Below are positions 35,401-49,090 of a stretch of DNA of 64,000 nucleotides, piece after piece (position 1 is the stretch's first letter; every line of letters begins with the position of its first letter). The stretch lies in NCBI GenBank assembly GCA_964036295.1, contig OZ038464.1:13192001-13256000 (forward strand). The letters are read 5' to 3'. A program made the translations under genes and the position numbers. The notes under the pieces were generated by a model. It ran no database searches and had not been told where the DNA came from. It worked only from the letters and a program-made list of their open reading frames with translations. Source of the DNA: Plumapathes pennacea. Lineage: Eukaryota > Cnidaria > Anthozoa > Antipatharia > Myriopathidae.

Positions 35401-38400
35401 TTAACAAACAGACTTCATTAACTTTCGTAGTGCTTTGTTATCGTGTTGGAAATTTCGTCGCATCGTTCTCACCTAACTTAACTCGTTTATGATTGAGAGA
35501 ACAATAACGATTCTGGGATGAAATCTCTGACGGAAAACAACTCGCTCCTGAGAGAATAAAAGTCACCTTTCCGGCCAAAAATAACCCCCCCCCAAAAAAA
35601 ACAGACTAAATCGTTTGTATACACTGGAAAATCTGCCAAGCAACAGCTCTTTCAAGGTGACGCCAGCATGTACTCCGATCAATGCAATTCCGTGCGAGAA
35701 TGTCTTTGAGCGTTCGGTTTAGAAGTAAAAAGGCCCACAATAGCATTGCCTCATGCCGTATCTATCAAGGGGATCGCGTAAGAACCTAAGAAAAAGCATT
35801 TTCTACGTAATACGGTTTGTCAAGGACGATTTCGGATCTCGTCGAAGAGAAAACACGGGATTTAAGCAAAAACGGGCGAAATGCGCTTTCCGATTGTATT
35901 ATTTCCGGCCCACCAAACCAGCCGCATACATGCATTTTGAAATCGACCTAGAAGGGAAATTTGGAAGAAAACGTAGTTAGCGACTTCACTTAGAGGCTTT
36001 CTCTGATACAGACATCCATAATCAGGGTAATATTGGCCAACTACGAGATTTCTGAATATCAACGCGATGAAAGAGCCGGCGAAATCTGAAATATTCCTCG
36101 CCATTCCACCTGTACCGGATTCACATCGTCAAAGAAAACAAAATTAAACTTTAGAAGTCCAAACAAGACCTCGACAAGTCTTATAGATGACGCGACCCGA
36201 CTTTGACCGAACAATTAATTAAATATTCATGCTTCTTGTTGTTTTAAACGCGAGTTTTTTCTAGTGAACCTCTGACAGCACGTTATGTATATTCACAAAG
36301 GTACACGAGCACATACTTGCCAGTTTAAAACAACTAACGACACCTGCGATAGATAAACTTAGCCGGTGATATAGATCAAGACGCCTTGACAAGCTTTTTA
36401 ACATTCGTTGTATTTCGTCTCGAAATTTACGCATGCGCAGGACTAGAATTTGTTTCGTTTCGGCTTTTCAGTGATTTTTCGAGGTTTTCCTCTCGCTAGA
36501 AAATCGTTAGCTCGCTACAAGTAGCTTCGGTCATTTAAACTTCTTTTTTATCCACCGCAAAGTTGCAGTTTCCCTAAAGCTAAGGAAAAAACACGTTTTT
36601 GCATAAATTTTATGCATTTTGACGAAAGGGTGATTGCAAATCTGAGCAGAAACGGATTTCTGATTTGAGGAAGTGACTACGCCAAAGAGTTAAATTCAAT
36701 CCGATTCTTTTATGTCATAAAAACTGACTGTTTAAAACATTATCATTGTGACCCAACGTGCTTTAAAGCTTGTGTTTTTTTTTTGGCAGTATTGAAGAGC
36801 CTTTGAAGGATACAGTCAACGTGTTGACTTTCACGAGAACAATACTACCACTATTCCATCGTTAATTAATATCTTTCATTTCACAGACACTTTCAGAGTT
36901 AAACATTTGATTTGTGTGGTGTAAAGTTTTATCAGCAGGAAATTGCTGGTCTTCCCCTGCACCACTTTCTCAAGGTGGGGTCGAAGATGCACATCCGATT
37001 TTTTCAAAGTCTCCACAATTGGCGCAAGCCACCACTCTTCTACTCGCTGATTATTCATTCATGATTATTTTTAAGCTCAAAAAACATCTGCTTCCCCTAT
37101 TTAAATCTCTACAAACAAAAGAAAGCTAATTCACTGTACAGCGTGGGTAACACCTTTGATAAAGAAGACGAGCTCGGTTGAGGCCTCTCGTTGGGGACTC
37201 TCCATCCATGCGAGATAGAATGGAGGGTAGCATCTCAAGACCGACCGTGTACAAAGTACAAAAAGATGAAAGCCATCCACGTTGTACAGAGCAAAAGCAG
37301 TAAATTAAATTGCATGCAGCCAGTGAATAACCAACAAGGTTGACAATTAAAACAAAGCTATGAAAGGGGGAAAATAATTGATAAGAACTCGGCTCTGCTT
37401 AATTTAGGGCGTGCTTCACAATACTTATGTGTGGCGTCGACCAATCAGCTTCCATCACCACAGGGAAAAAGCCCTGCTAGTGTTTTAATAAATAGGCTAT
37501 TGATGTCAACGCAGGTTGCTGGCGATTGTGTAAATTGTGGAACGTGTGTCCACATAATACCTGTCCCCTTTCTATTAATGCAGTTCCTCCACGAAAACAA
37601 CCTCATGGCAGCTGTCCCTTGTTCGTGAAACAATAATAGCTCTGCAGCTGGATTAAGGAGTGCACTACGAGGCCCAGCAACGGACATGGTTGCTCTATTC
37701 ATCGTGTTTGACAGAGGCAATTAGATGCTCTTTACTCACTTATCTACAGAGACGACATGTATCAACCAATATCAGCATTCTGTGTACCCCCATTGATCAC
37801 AGAAACGCACCCCGTGCAGCAGCAGCAGCACCACCACCACCCCCTTCCATCAACACTATCGTTGTCTCTTTTAGTCTTAAAATACTTTTACTCGTATGCA
37901 AAGACAAAACGAGATCACCAGGGGATCGTGAGATTTCCCCCTCCATTGAAATGACCACACGATCGAACTTTGGCCATGCTTTGCACGTGCCCATCTTAAA
38001 AGGCCCATCCCACAGCAGAATGAGATCGTGCAGAGAGTGTGTGTGTGTGTTGTGTTGTTAATCACAAACGATGGCTGTTTTGTCTGGGGAGAACCATGAC
38101 AAAGTTACATTACGTGCGACGTCTCTAACGCTAAGGAAAACACGAGTGTGAGATAGAGCCATTCATGCAAGTGCAAATATGCTGCACGTGTAAGATCGAT
38201 AAGACCTTAAAAACGGACTGTTCATGGCCACGTTTAGCCTTAGGATACGTGACAAATTCACCCAGATACATCCTAAACGCCGCCGTGAGGTCTGCCAGGG
38301 CTGTTGTTTTCAAAGAGACCTGCTAAGAAACAAGATTTTGCAGATAGGAGCTGGCGTAGATTTCGTGTAGATCAAGGATACACTCTCGACCTGTCTCATC

Positions 38401-39048
38401 TGTATTCGAGGGCATTAGAGAGAAAAAAAAAGCCCACCACTTGAAGTTTTGACTCTTGGTTTTCTCAAGAGATTTAACATATCCCACTACAAAGTCAATG
38501 TATCTTCAATATATTAATATTTAATTTGCAAAGATTTTCGAGATCACAAAAACTTATTTTTTAGTTTCCATTGTTCGGTAAAAACGTATCTGCATACTAA
38601 AATATCCACCAGCCAATCCTCTTGGTCGTATAGGGCCAACATTTCAATTTCTTGATTAAACAGCAACTTCTAAATTGCTGACAGGAAAGATAAACAGAAG
38701 AAAACAACGCTTTCATTGAAATATCTCTTTTTATTTAACACAGCAGTTGGGAGGACGCGTTATTTTACAAGCTTTCCTCTCGTAACTCATTTTTCGTACA
38801 AAATATTTACATTACTATCTTTGCCACACACTCTTTAAATTCTTTCCAAAAACAAAGAAACATGCCAAAAAAAAAAAGACTTCTCTGCTTCTACATAGAA
38901 ACACTAAAATGTTTAAAGACACATTCAAATCAAATTTTCTTCGTTATTCCTTCAATGTTCGCTATTTATCAAAAAATAATTCTATTCCTGTTAAAATACA
39001 ATAAATATTCACTTTGTTGTCGCGCGCTTTTTGTGAGAGCTTTTCGCT

Positions 39049-39938
39049 TCACAATGTCGAGTAAAATCCTCTTTGATCTAATCGCGGATCCTCGGGAGTC
39101 CAAACCTTTGCCGTCAGCGTAGATGAGCTGTGTTTGGGTTTTTTCGAGTCAGTCCACGACAGCGAGTGTCCAGTGAGTGGTGATAAGCCATACTCGTTTT
39201 GTGATGCTGCAGGTGAATCACACACATAAAATGAGCAAACATATACATTCGAAGTATCACTTCCCCGACGCCAAAACGCGGTTGCGTGGCGTTGGCCAAT
39301 TTTGCAGAGGACAGCTAAGTTGACTATCCTTTTCTACGTTTTTATCTCACTGAGAACGGCACAAGATGTCGACCAATTTAGACACACAAGAATGCGAAAA
39401 ACTGCCCAAAACGTCAACCTATTAGTCATGATCGGTACATGAATGTGAGAACGACACAGATGCGTGAGAATTTTGTCAAACAACGCGGTCAATGGGAATT
39501 GAATGATAACCTACCAAATCCACGGTGACAGATCATTACTTTGCGTGGCTGGTCGGCACAGGAGCTTGGCTGAAGAGCTTGATTGTGGCTCATATCCGAG
39601 TTAATCATCTCAGTTAGGAAGCCAATGTATCCGATGGCCAGGCGAAGTGTATCCACTTTGGAAAGTCTCTTCTCGTACGGTAGGGTAGGGATGTGTTTCC
39701 GTAAGCCTTCAAAGGCTTCGTTTATACTCTGCATTCGCTTTCGCTCCCGCAGGTTTGCCGAGTGTCGCTGCAGAAGTTGTTGAGACGGGGATTTTTGCCG
39801 TCTTTTCTTCTTTAAGTCACTCTTTTCCTCAGCATCGGAGACGCTCGCTTTGTAGACCGCGAACGGTGGTGGCGATACTTGAGAAGAATTTTCATGAAAA
39901 ACGGTGCTTTCCATATGTTGCGCCATCAGGCTTTCCAT
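39049..39938 (-). CDS. PTF1A: Ptf1a orthologue, bHLH transcription factor, two exons
   Basis: Exon 1 is 39938-39515, donor TTTG|GTAGGT. Exon 2 is 39206-39049, acceptor CACCTGCAG. They join in phase 1 to give 193 aa. The bHLH domain is at residues 60-112 ([20 protein letters not shown], then [19 protein letters not shown]), characteristic of the PTF1A family. After it come KVMICHRG (134-140), [12 protein letters not shown] (148-159) and [10 protein letters not shown] (174-183). The last two match the vertebrate C1 and C2 motifs that bind RBPJ or RBPJL in the PTF1 complex. Family members pair with E proteins, bind an E-box next to a TGGGAA-type box, and specify neurons and, in vertebrates, exocrine pancreas. 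The N terminus is short, as expected outside vertebrates. A poly(A) signal AATAAA lies at 38735-38730. Confidence 0.95.
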
Positions 39939-39998
39939 GGTTCAAGAGTGGTGTGATTCAAGGCTAGTTAATCAGCACTTTCAGCAAACTGGCACACG

Positions 39999-40004
39999 TT
40001 TATA
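39999..40004 (-). promoter_or_regulatory. TATA box of Ptf1a
   Basis: TATAAA on the minus strand, 61 bases upstream of the ATG. A CCAAT-type sequence (GACCAATCAG on the plus strand) lies about 45 bases further upstream at 40044-40053. Together they make a plausible core promoter. Confidence 0.55.
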
Positions 40005-42594
40005 ACACGGCCAACTTATAGCCACTTTTTACGCAGCAGCCGACCAATCAGAAGCGAGGAAGCCAAGTTATCATTTAAATGTGCCATACAGCTATGACGT
40101 ATTGTTAAGAAACCCAGCCGATGAGTGGGCAGAATAGCACACACAAACACACACATAAATGCATGCATATACAAAAAGTGAGACTTGATGTATCAAAACA
40201 TAAAAAAGAAAGAGATTTCACCAAGGAAGCTTACACGATAAACGAGGTTTTGATCAGATTGCCGAACATTTGGACAGATTTTAAACTTTCCTTTCAATGA
40301 TAGGAGATTAATACAGATTATGGTATGAAAGGTAATTCAGCGATAGTTGAACTTTTGTTATTTCGGCTGTATCAGAAATTCTGCTTGACCAAGAGCATTA
40401 AGTGAACAATAATATTATTCCATTCTTATGCAAAACTACTCCAAGCGGTGTCGGACGGTTTGTAAGTACCCATGAAAAAGATTCGCGGCTATTCTTGTAT
40501 AAGCAAGCATAGAAAAGTATATTAATGGCCCGGGTTGGGCACGTTTTGGAAACAAAAGATATGAACTACATTATTATAGATTGGAAAAAGCCGATTATGA
40601 AGATTTGAAAATCGACACATCTTTTCTCCATTATCTAACTTTCAGGCGGCAGTTTTAACATTTGAACAACCTGACTGAATTGTGTACATCTAAAGATGAT
40701 TTGCAATGCAAAGAAACAAAGCACTTGAAATAAAACAAGTCGTTTCTCGGGGTGAAATTTTAAAATTTCTCATTTAGCACTGTCTTGCTTTTATGAAGCA
40801 CCCGCTCGACCGCTTCGAGACACAGAAATCAAGAGGATTTGGCGACAATTCGCCCAAAGAATTTTAAAAGTGGTAGCCAGCCTGCTACTCGTACTGCCTA
40901 CTATCACAACAAGAATACACTGAATTATACATACAAGAACTTGAGAAAGCATTTGTTAGATTATTTATTCCGCAGTATTATTTACATTTGAACTTTAGTT
41001 CGAATGCGAATTGAAGCGGCCCTAGTGACCACAGCACCTTGACCAAATTTGTGTCAAAAAAAACCCCACGGATGCTTCTCCTCCAAACTCGTTTTCTAAT
41101 TACAGAGATGAATTATTTTGAGGAAAATTAGACGACCACAGGGCTGTTAATTTCTAATTTACAATCAATGAAGGCACAGCCCAGGGGTAAAATTAGGTTT
41201 TTGAAAAGAGTTTTAGACTGGCGCTGGGTTCTCATTACTTCAACACTTGCCTCTGTTTCGACACAATACAGCAATCTTGTTCTGTTTATTTTGCGCTTTG
41301 TTTGCTCAAGCAAAGTCTTTCTTTCGAATGACTAATGCCTTAGTACCGATGACTTGGACAGCCCTGCACCGTTGTAAGATACCGAAGATTATTTTTGTCA
41401 CTATTTTACAACCTTTATAGGAGTGCGAAAATGTTATTTGGGATGAACAATCCTGACCGATATTTTAGAAAAGCTCGTCAAAAATAAACCTCCCTCACGC
41501 AGCTATCGCAGTCCACATAAATTACGGCTCTGCGAAGCTTTAGTTGTGATTTATAGCAGCCGAATACATTTCCCTGCTTCACGTTCTCGAATACTGCGGA
41601 CCAAAACCCAAACGTTCTTTTGTTCATATTAGTGGATGCTTTGGTAACAGTTAGCAGTTTGCAAAGGGCGATAGTTTCTCCAAGTAAAAACACAATTTTC
41701 CTCAAGGTTCCTTCAGTTTAGTGTGATGTGTCAGTTTTGTGTGAAGTTTTACAGAAGTCTGACAATAGAGGGAGCCTAACATGGAAACACCCACTTACAT
41801 TGCACTCTATCTGCCGATCGTATACGATCAAATCAGTATAACCGAAACCCAACGAATCACTGAAAATCTAAGCGTTCCCGACAATCGTGACTCAACGGAA
41901 ACCAGTTAAAAAGAAAACACTGGACGAACCAGATTAAGACCTAAATTCAGTGAAGGATGGCTCAAGTGAGTAATCGGATCACATGAATAGCGCACAACTT
42001 GAGTATTTTAGAGATTAACGAGATTTAAAGTGCTGCCACAGATTTTGTTTTTGCTGAATTTTGGACACGTGTTTTTAATCTGTGCAATCCCGCTCTCTTT
42101 GAAAATAAAAGCGTGAGATTTTTAAGATCTTGAACTAATTTGCTACTGGGGCACAATCAGGGCGGTGTCATTAAACAAATTACCTAAAAATAAATTGCAC
42201 TCTCTTTGGAGGATCCAAATTGACAATGCATCAATTTCTGTTTTTAGGAAAGACAAGCTAACGGCAAGTTCTATTTTGCACATACCACGCGGCAAGATTC
42301 ATAACAAATTGACCAACCGTCATGCTAAAGAAAAGCGAAAACATGGTTGAATATCTTAATGCTATTTTTATTGAACACCCTCAAGCGCAAATAGTTTGAT
42401 GATGGTTCTCGTCAGAAAATCTAGACTCAGATCATACTCTTGGTGGCGAGGGGGAGTCACTATACTATTTAAAACTAGTAGTTATCTAGTAAATATGTGT
42501 GTCTTTTTCTCTTCTCTCTTTCTCTCTCCATTCTATCTGTTTTCACTACACCTTCTGAGTGATTCTGAAAACCACTTAATATATAGGAAATGTA

Positions 42595-42725
42595 TAGTGA
42601 CAAAGAGAGACTTGATCATCGGCTTCCATCTCAGGAGGCTATCAAATGCAAAGTTCTCCTTACTGAATGATATTTCTTTGGTGAAGAATGTCAAGAGGAA
42701 AATGAAGCTGATCAAGGTGAAGGCC
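42595..42725 (+). repeat. TTAA-MITE fragment
   Basis: ATCATCGGCTTCCATCTCAG, GGCTATCAAATGCAAAGTTC, TGATATTTCTTTGGTGAAGA and AAATGAAGCTGATCAAGG follow the family order. It creates a spurious 130-codon plus-strand frame. Confidence 0.65.
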
Positions 42726-43597
42726 GACAACATTTTCCAGTATTCATCAATAAAAACGTTAGAGCTATATCTCTCGGAAAGTAATTAATGTTGATTCTTA
42801 AAGGATAAACAATCTGTCAGGTTAGTGCAGTGGTACGGATATACCCGCGTTTCATACACAAATGAGTGCCCCACCTTCCATCAAGAACAAAAATGCGCGC
42901 TTTAAATTAAGCTTGGTTTTCACGAGCAAGCACAGCACAAGACTTACATCATCACAGTCGGTCAGGACACTGACACAGACGCAAGAATCTATATTCACAG
43001 TGAAGCGCAAGCACGAAGGAGTCCCTATAACATCGATAGCAGGATTGACACAACAGCACCAAACGCAATGTTTCCTTATCCTTGTACGGGCGCGTCACTC
43101 GTTTTCACTTGATACATATCTCTTGCCTTCATGCATGCTTGCGTCGCTCGTGATTAATCAAGCTTTATCTATCGCTGCTCGGTTTCTTCGCTAATATATT
43201 GATTATATTATCATAATCAAGAACCCGAATGCTACCGATCAATTAAAAATATATTAGAATCTCATGCAGACTCAATTACGCGAGACAATTCTCACTAAGT
43301 CGAAGAGGAAAATTAATTTGTATTTATTGAGGAGATATGTGCGGGGCCTTATAGGTTTACCGACTACAACACGAGGTTAGAGTTCTTGTCAAGAAAATGA
43401 TTTGCTTGCTATCAGTCATCGTGCCTACTACAGATTAACGTTTTGCCGCAGGGCGAAATGAAACGAAATGTAACTCCCTGCTCTGTTCAGACATCATGTG
43501 AACTAACTGATTCAATCAAAACAAAGACTGGTCTGGTTCAATTGGGCAAAGTAACCCCGACTGTGTTGAAAAAAAAGAACAAAACAAAAGAAAACTA

Positions 43598-43731
43598 CAG
43601 TCAACTGTCTCTAAGCGGACACCTCTCTATGGTCCCTGTCGACTTTCACTTGTTTCTCTGTAACTGAACTCTCTTGAAAGGGGACACTAAATGCTAGTAC
43701 CGGGGGTGTCCGCCTCAGAGAGAGTTTACTG
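43598..43731. mobile_element. Short mariner-type MITE with TA flanks
   Basis: A 134-bp element with inverted ends CAGTCAACTGTCTCTAAGCG and the complement of CAGTAAACTCTCTCTGAGGC, flanked by TA on both sides. The TA duplication and CAGT start suit the Tc1/mariner group. No coding capacity. Confidence 0.8.
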
Positions 43732-45798
43732 TATATCAGTAAATGTCTTGAGCTTCCATACATGCAGTTTCTTCGTGCTTGCGTATGTATATACTTCAAT
43801 TTTCATTCATTTTCCAAACACTCATCGGAAATGCTTGCTTCTTACTCGCTTTGTGTCGGCAAGTTGATTTCTAATCCAATTATAGTATAGGCCGTGGTCC
43901 ACTTGCGCTTGAAGCGCGCTTAAATCCAGATTAACCTTATCGTATTTCGTTGTCTAGCACATGCTTGCTTGCACGTGAGGCGAACCTGAATGCGCATTCC
44001 CGCGTGCTCCCGGCCTGAGTATGAGGTATAAAGGTGTTTAATTCAAAAGGCCAATAATGTCACCATGCGTGCTCATAAAGTGAGCCGTACAATATCTAAC
44101 AACTCTCCCTCTCACCTCTGATCTCTTTGCGACGTATAAACCGAGTCAGTTGACTCGAGCGGCATTCGCTAAGCATGTAGCATAGAAGTCGCCGAGATTC
44201 CAGTTATTCGAGCACATTCTGGATTAAGCCTGAGCTTTTGTTGCTGTAAGACTGAAAACGGACGCGCTTCTTTCAGTACAACTGAAAGTAAGTAGTTAAA
44301 CAAGCGTTTTACAGTTGCTTGTACAGTTTGTTGGCCGGCAACAGGTTGGGTGAAGGAGCTTGGTTAATTCTGCGGTTTCTTGGGCTCATGGTTGACCTAT
44401 ATCAGTCTAATTAACGCCGGCACGCTGAATATAAACGAGTTGAAAATTTGACGCATTAATCGAGTCGCATGGCTGGAGTCACACATTTTCTTCGGTGATC
44501 CCTGACCCCATTTCTTTTCATTAACGTGTAATCCTGATCCATTTCTTTACTTACACGTCTGACACATAGACGAAAATCAAACATGGTCATACGTAGTCTT
44601 CCCTAATCCTTCTTCCATTCATTTCATTCCATTTCATTTGAATTGATAAGACCGTTTAAAGGTGCTAATCAGTGTCCAATGGCGGGATATAACACCGCGT
44701 GTGAATCGACGGACAAAAGAATTCTAGCCAGCGGTGAGCAGCGGGAAATGAAGAAGTTGATAACTAAAATTTCATACAAAGTGCAGTTCATAGACCTCCA
44801 ACAGACTTCCGTTGCATTCATTACGGTATGTGACTCAAACATTACATTCTAGCTTGCAAAGATGAACCTGCCTCGATTGTCTGAAACGGTGGGGGGCGGA
44901 GGACTGTTTTTGGAAATGCGTGAGAAACCCGTGTGATCGATAGGACTGGATCGTAAAGCGGACAAATCGTAGCCTTTCAGTGCTGGCAGATTCAATCTGG
45001 AAAATAGTTCCCAACTTATGAACTGTTGAGCTTAATGAATACATTGCGAATCACGCACCAGTGTTCACAGTCTTCGCAACGAAAGGTTAAATAACATCAT
45101 GTGTAATTATGTAAGATATAAGCGAAGTTGGACTTATGAAACACATACTGCCATTTCGGACCTTTATACACCTTTATAAGAATCAAATGCTTTGTCGCTT
45201 GCCAACTCTGAAAAGTACAGTGGAGATTCCGTAGAAAGCCCGCAGCCAACTCATTTGCGCTGTTTTGTTCTTTAGAAGTTAACTTGTTCAGGCAGTCTTG
45301 AGAAAGAGCAAACGCAATTTAGTTTGCAACAACAAAGTTCTTACAACGGGCTGTGACAATCCTGTGAGAAAAAAATTCAGGTCTGTTGTACAAATTTGTG
45401 TGAGAAAACCGCCACAGATCTCTCTATAGCTTACGTGAATGTGCTGTGGCTTATGGCAACATCGGTTTACGACCTCAAACAGAACAGTTGTGTTCAGGTT
45501 TTTTTCCTTTGACTATAGTGTCAAAGTAAGGCCCGATCTAGGACGACTCAAACAACTGTCCTACTACTAAAGCGTGCGCTAATTTAAAAATTAAAACGGC
45601 ATCTATCACTACTTAATAGTTAAATCTGACAGGCTCCTTAGCTTGCCATCTGTTTATCAGAAATGTGTTAACAGTCTGAGGTGAATTTCTGTAAAATTGT
45701 GTTGAATAAAACTTCGTCCTCCGTAACACACATACACACCAACTTGTTTGTGAAAACTGCAAGAGCTGTTTCATATATTGCACAACCCAGTTCTTCCC

Positions 45799-46042
45799 GG
45801 GGCCCGGTTTTTCAAAGCACGATTAGGCTAATCCCGGATTAGGTCTAAACTTTCATGTCATTTATATGCCTGAAAATGTGAAGGTTTCGTTCACAAAAAG
45901 TCTTCCTTTATGCATTTTTAAGCTGGAACAAGCTTTTTAGTCCATCTTCGAACAAAACTCTGCGGTTTATTGGAGAGGGGTCGAGAGAAAGAATTTCGTT
46001 AATCCTGGATTAGCTTAGTCGGCTTTCGAAAAACCGGGCCCG
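45799..46042. mobile_element. MITE with GGGCCCGGTTTTTC termini
   Basis: Inverted ends GGGGCCCGGTTTTTCAAAGC and GCTTTCGAAAAACCGGGCCC, with internal inverted TAATCCCGGATTAG and TTAATCCTGGATTAGC. About 240 bp, no coding capacity. A related copy hosts another insertion at 54446-54895. Confidence 0.8.
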
Positions 46043-48759
46043 GACAGTTATTGTGTGCCAAAGCACGTGAAAACAACCCTTGACTAAAGCACGCTGGACC
46101 TCTGCTGTTTCAGAGAATAACATCATTATAACATTTCACTTGTTGTTCCTATCAAATTTCTGAAACCGCTAGTTGGATATGAATTTCGCAGCCCTATATA
46201 TCACCAAAATAAAAGCACTGCGTGAAAATGCTAATTTTTAATGCGTGGGCCGTGTTTTCTGCTTTATTTCGTGTTTTATGAAAGTATACGCTGTGCATAA
46301 AAGCATCACTGACAGTCAACGTATCTCATTTAAAGTTCTTAAAATACATGGCACACATGGGTCTAACGGGTCATTAAAGAACAGTGACCTGAAACTCAAA
46401 AGTGCTATAGTTCCCTTGTAGAGATTTTCTGTTAATTTGTCAGGCACGCTCATGAAAGAGTTGAATAGTGCGCACTTAACTTTGTTTTCGATTGAAAATG
46501 TGCATTTGAATAAAACAATTTTCACTTGTTATTAGCATGGATGAAAGCCTTATGCAATTTTGAACTGTGATATCCGCCACGCAGAAGCACTTACTGTCAA
46601 ACAAACTCTCACAGAAAGCGTCAGTGTCTCAGTTTAGCAGAACTCTTGCTCGGCGTTGAAGGAAAAAACTAATTCAAGACCAAAAGGAACGTAACGTGAC
46701 TAACTGCCCGTGTTTCGGTGGGAATCGCGGCGAGAATTAATTTGCATCACAAAACGCAAATTTTGCCCCGCGTGGCCAGTGCTTTATCTCTAAAGAACCT
46801 CTTGAATTAATCAAAAGCAGTTCGAGTGGAAACTGAAAGGCAAAGAAGATGGGGTATAGAGAGGAAACAAAATCTCAAATGAGAAGACACTTCAAACTCG
46901 ACTCCTGTCAATTCAGTAAAGCCAACTTTATCTCCATGTTCTTTCAAGGAGATCAATTTGTTTGCTGAGGTGTTTAAGCGGACTACACAACTACCGTCAA
47001 TTAGCTGGGTGTATGCCTTGCGGATTAACAATCAGATACGTCTTAAAACTCGTTATTGATATTTTCTTTTTTTTTTTTTTTTTCTTTCTTTTTTTTTTTT
47101 TGAGGACATATTGCATCACTGAAGAATCGTAATAAAGTTGCTGCTTGAAGAGATGATAGCATCACGCCAGTCACAGCGATTTAGCTAAACAAACCGAACT
47201 AAGTCACAGGCACCGTATGCATACAACAAAGCTTTCTTCGAAAGAAAAAACCAAACCCATTCCATTTTTCTTTTTGTCGTTACCTAGTTCATTATTTCTT
47301 TTATACATATATATTCTTCTTTTACGTCAACCCCATGCAGCTCTGCCTATCCAGAGCAAGGATTGATGAAAAGAAAAACAAATGGAGCTAACGCTTTGAT
47401 CAAGGACATATTGTGAGCACCTTAGGGGCGCACGTGGGTCTGGTGACAGCAATGACACAACTGCCCCACTAACTACAAAAAAAAAAAGGAAAAAAAAAAA
47501 ACAATCGCAAACAAGCTGACGGTTCCTCGGATAGCCGTCGCATGTCATTTGCCTTTGTATCTTTTCCTCTCTTGACCTTCATGTGACTGACGAAAAGAAA
47601 TACTTAGGTTTGGCCTAAAGTTACTTCCTTTAGCACTAAGAATTGTTTCAAAGTGATTCACAATCAACAGGTGATTTATAGAAGTGACACCAATCCAAAT
47701 ATAGGTTGTTCTTTCAGTTCGAGTTAGTATACAGTGAATTCGACCTCATCACTGATTCTTTGAAAATATAGATTGCTCTTACTTTATAGCTAGGATTAGT
47801 AGTTCCACTGGCTCGCCATTTAATAGCATAACCTAAACGTTATCTGTGATGCACAAGAAAGCATAGCCTTAATTTCAGCCCCACTCAGCTCTCGTCAATA
47901 GCAAGTATACTTTATGTAAGCTAAGCGTAGTATTTTTAATGAGGTACAATGGCCAAATATTTCTTGTTGCTAAAAGTAATGATAAACGGCAACATTTTTC
48001 GTTCTGAGAACAACAATTACATAATGTTGACATCGGCTCTTGACAGTCTGCGGAGCATATATCGCAAGGAGAGCATTTCATAAGGAAAAATAGTCGCTGG
48101 ACTTGTTTCCAACACTTATATGAACTCTTCTAGTGAGTCTTAGTTGAATGTTGGCGAAAGATCGTAATAGACTACTTCAAATCAAAGTTCCTTGTCCCAT
48201 TACAATCTCTTAATAATTGAAACATCTGATAGTACATTAGGACGTCAAGGAAACTAACTGCATAATAGAGTTTCGATTAACTATCGAAAGTAAATGTGTT
48301 ATCTGCTATATGAGCTTTTTGATTCGTTGAAGCAAGTTCAATTGTGCAACATTTTTGAACGCCAGGTCGTCTTCTGGTCAGATTTAGACTTTTGGCTGTA
48401 TGACGAACATTTCCTTCGTCTGTCTATCGGACACCATCTTACCCCCTGCCTGTGTCCACTGGACTCAGATGAAGTTTACTGGACAACCTTATTAGCCGGC
48501 AGTTTGTTGCTTCCATTGTTTGTAGCCGAAAATGCTGAATCACCGATAAAACGTTAGAACGAAATGCATGTTCAGGTAAATCAAAGCTCCACACGTTCAG
48601 TTATAAATTAGTTAGCCTATTAAAGGCAAAGATAGATTCGGCATTGGAGAGAAGAAAATGCAGACAAAGCTAGTCAGAATACAAGCTTAATACAGAGGAC
48701 TTTCCACTGACTTTGACCACGCCTTACCGAAACAAACTTTTGGGCCCATCCGCCTGACA

Positions 48760-49090
48760 AACATCCAACTCCTAAACTATCAAATAAATCCTAAAGGTGT
48801 GACCACTGGATGAGTAAATCCTAATAGCAGTGTTCACTTCTAACTCCCAAACTGTAACTCAAATGAAATATTAAGGTGTGACCACTCAAATGAAAGCTCT
48901 CAATGAGTACAATCTGTCAGCAGTGTTTATTTCTAACTCCCAAACTGTCAAATGAAACCTAACGGTGTGACCACTCAAATGAAAGCTCTCAATGAGTACA
49001 ATCTGTCAGCAGTGTTTATTTCTAACTCCCAAACTGTCAAATGAAACCTCACGGTGTGACCACTCAAATGAAACTGCTCCTAGTGAGTAC
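48760..49090 (+). repeat. Tandem array of the 89-bp repeat family
   Basis: Four units; the two best conserved begin at 48923 and 49012, giving a period of 89. Consensus blocks are GTGTTTATTTCTAACTCCCA, AACTGTCAAATGAAACCT, GTGTGACCACTCAAATGAAA and GAGTACAATCTGTCAGCA. Confidence 0.9.

Larger units (their letters stand above)
26000..39040. other. 13-kb interval without a recognised gene between DNAJC1 and Ptf1a
   Basis: No open frame here resembles a known family. Repeats account for 26615-26700, 28039-28079, 28135-28353, 28484-28660, 28975-29690 and homopolymers near 32411, 34219 and 35070. Stretches such as 29700-32100 and 33200-38700 are neither coding nor recognisably repetitive. Because the flanking gene is a developmental bHLH factor, distal regulatory DNA is a reasonable expectation, but nothing in the bases proves it. 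Confidence 0.45.

Noticed and set aside
48294-48557. An 87-codon plus-strand frame with an ATG-less start
   Set aside because: No recognised domain, no splice context and no codon pattern that distinguishes it from background.
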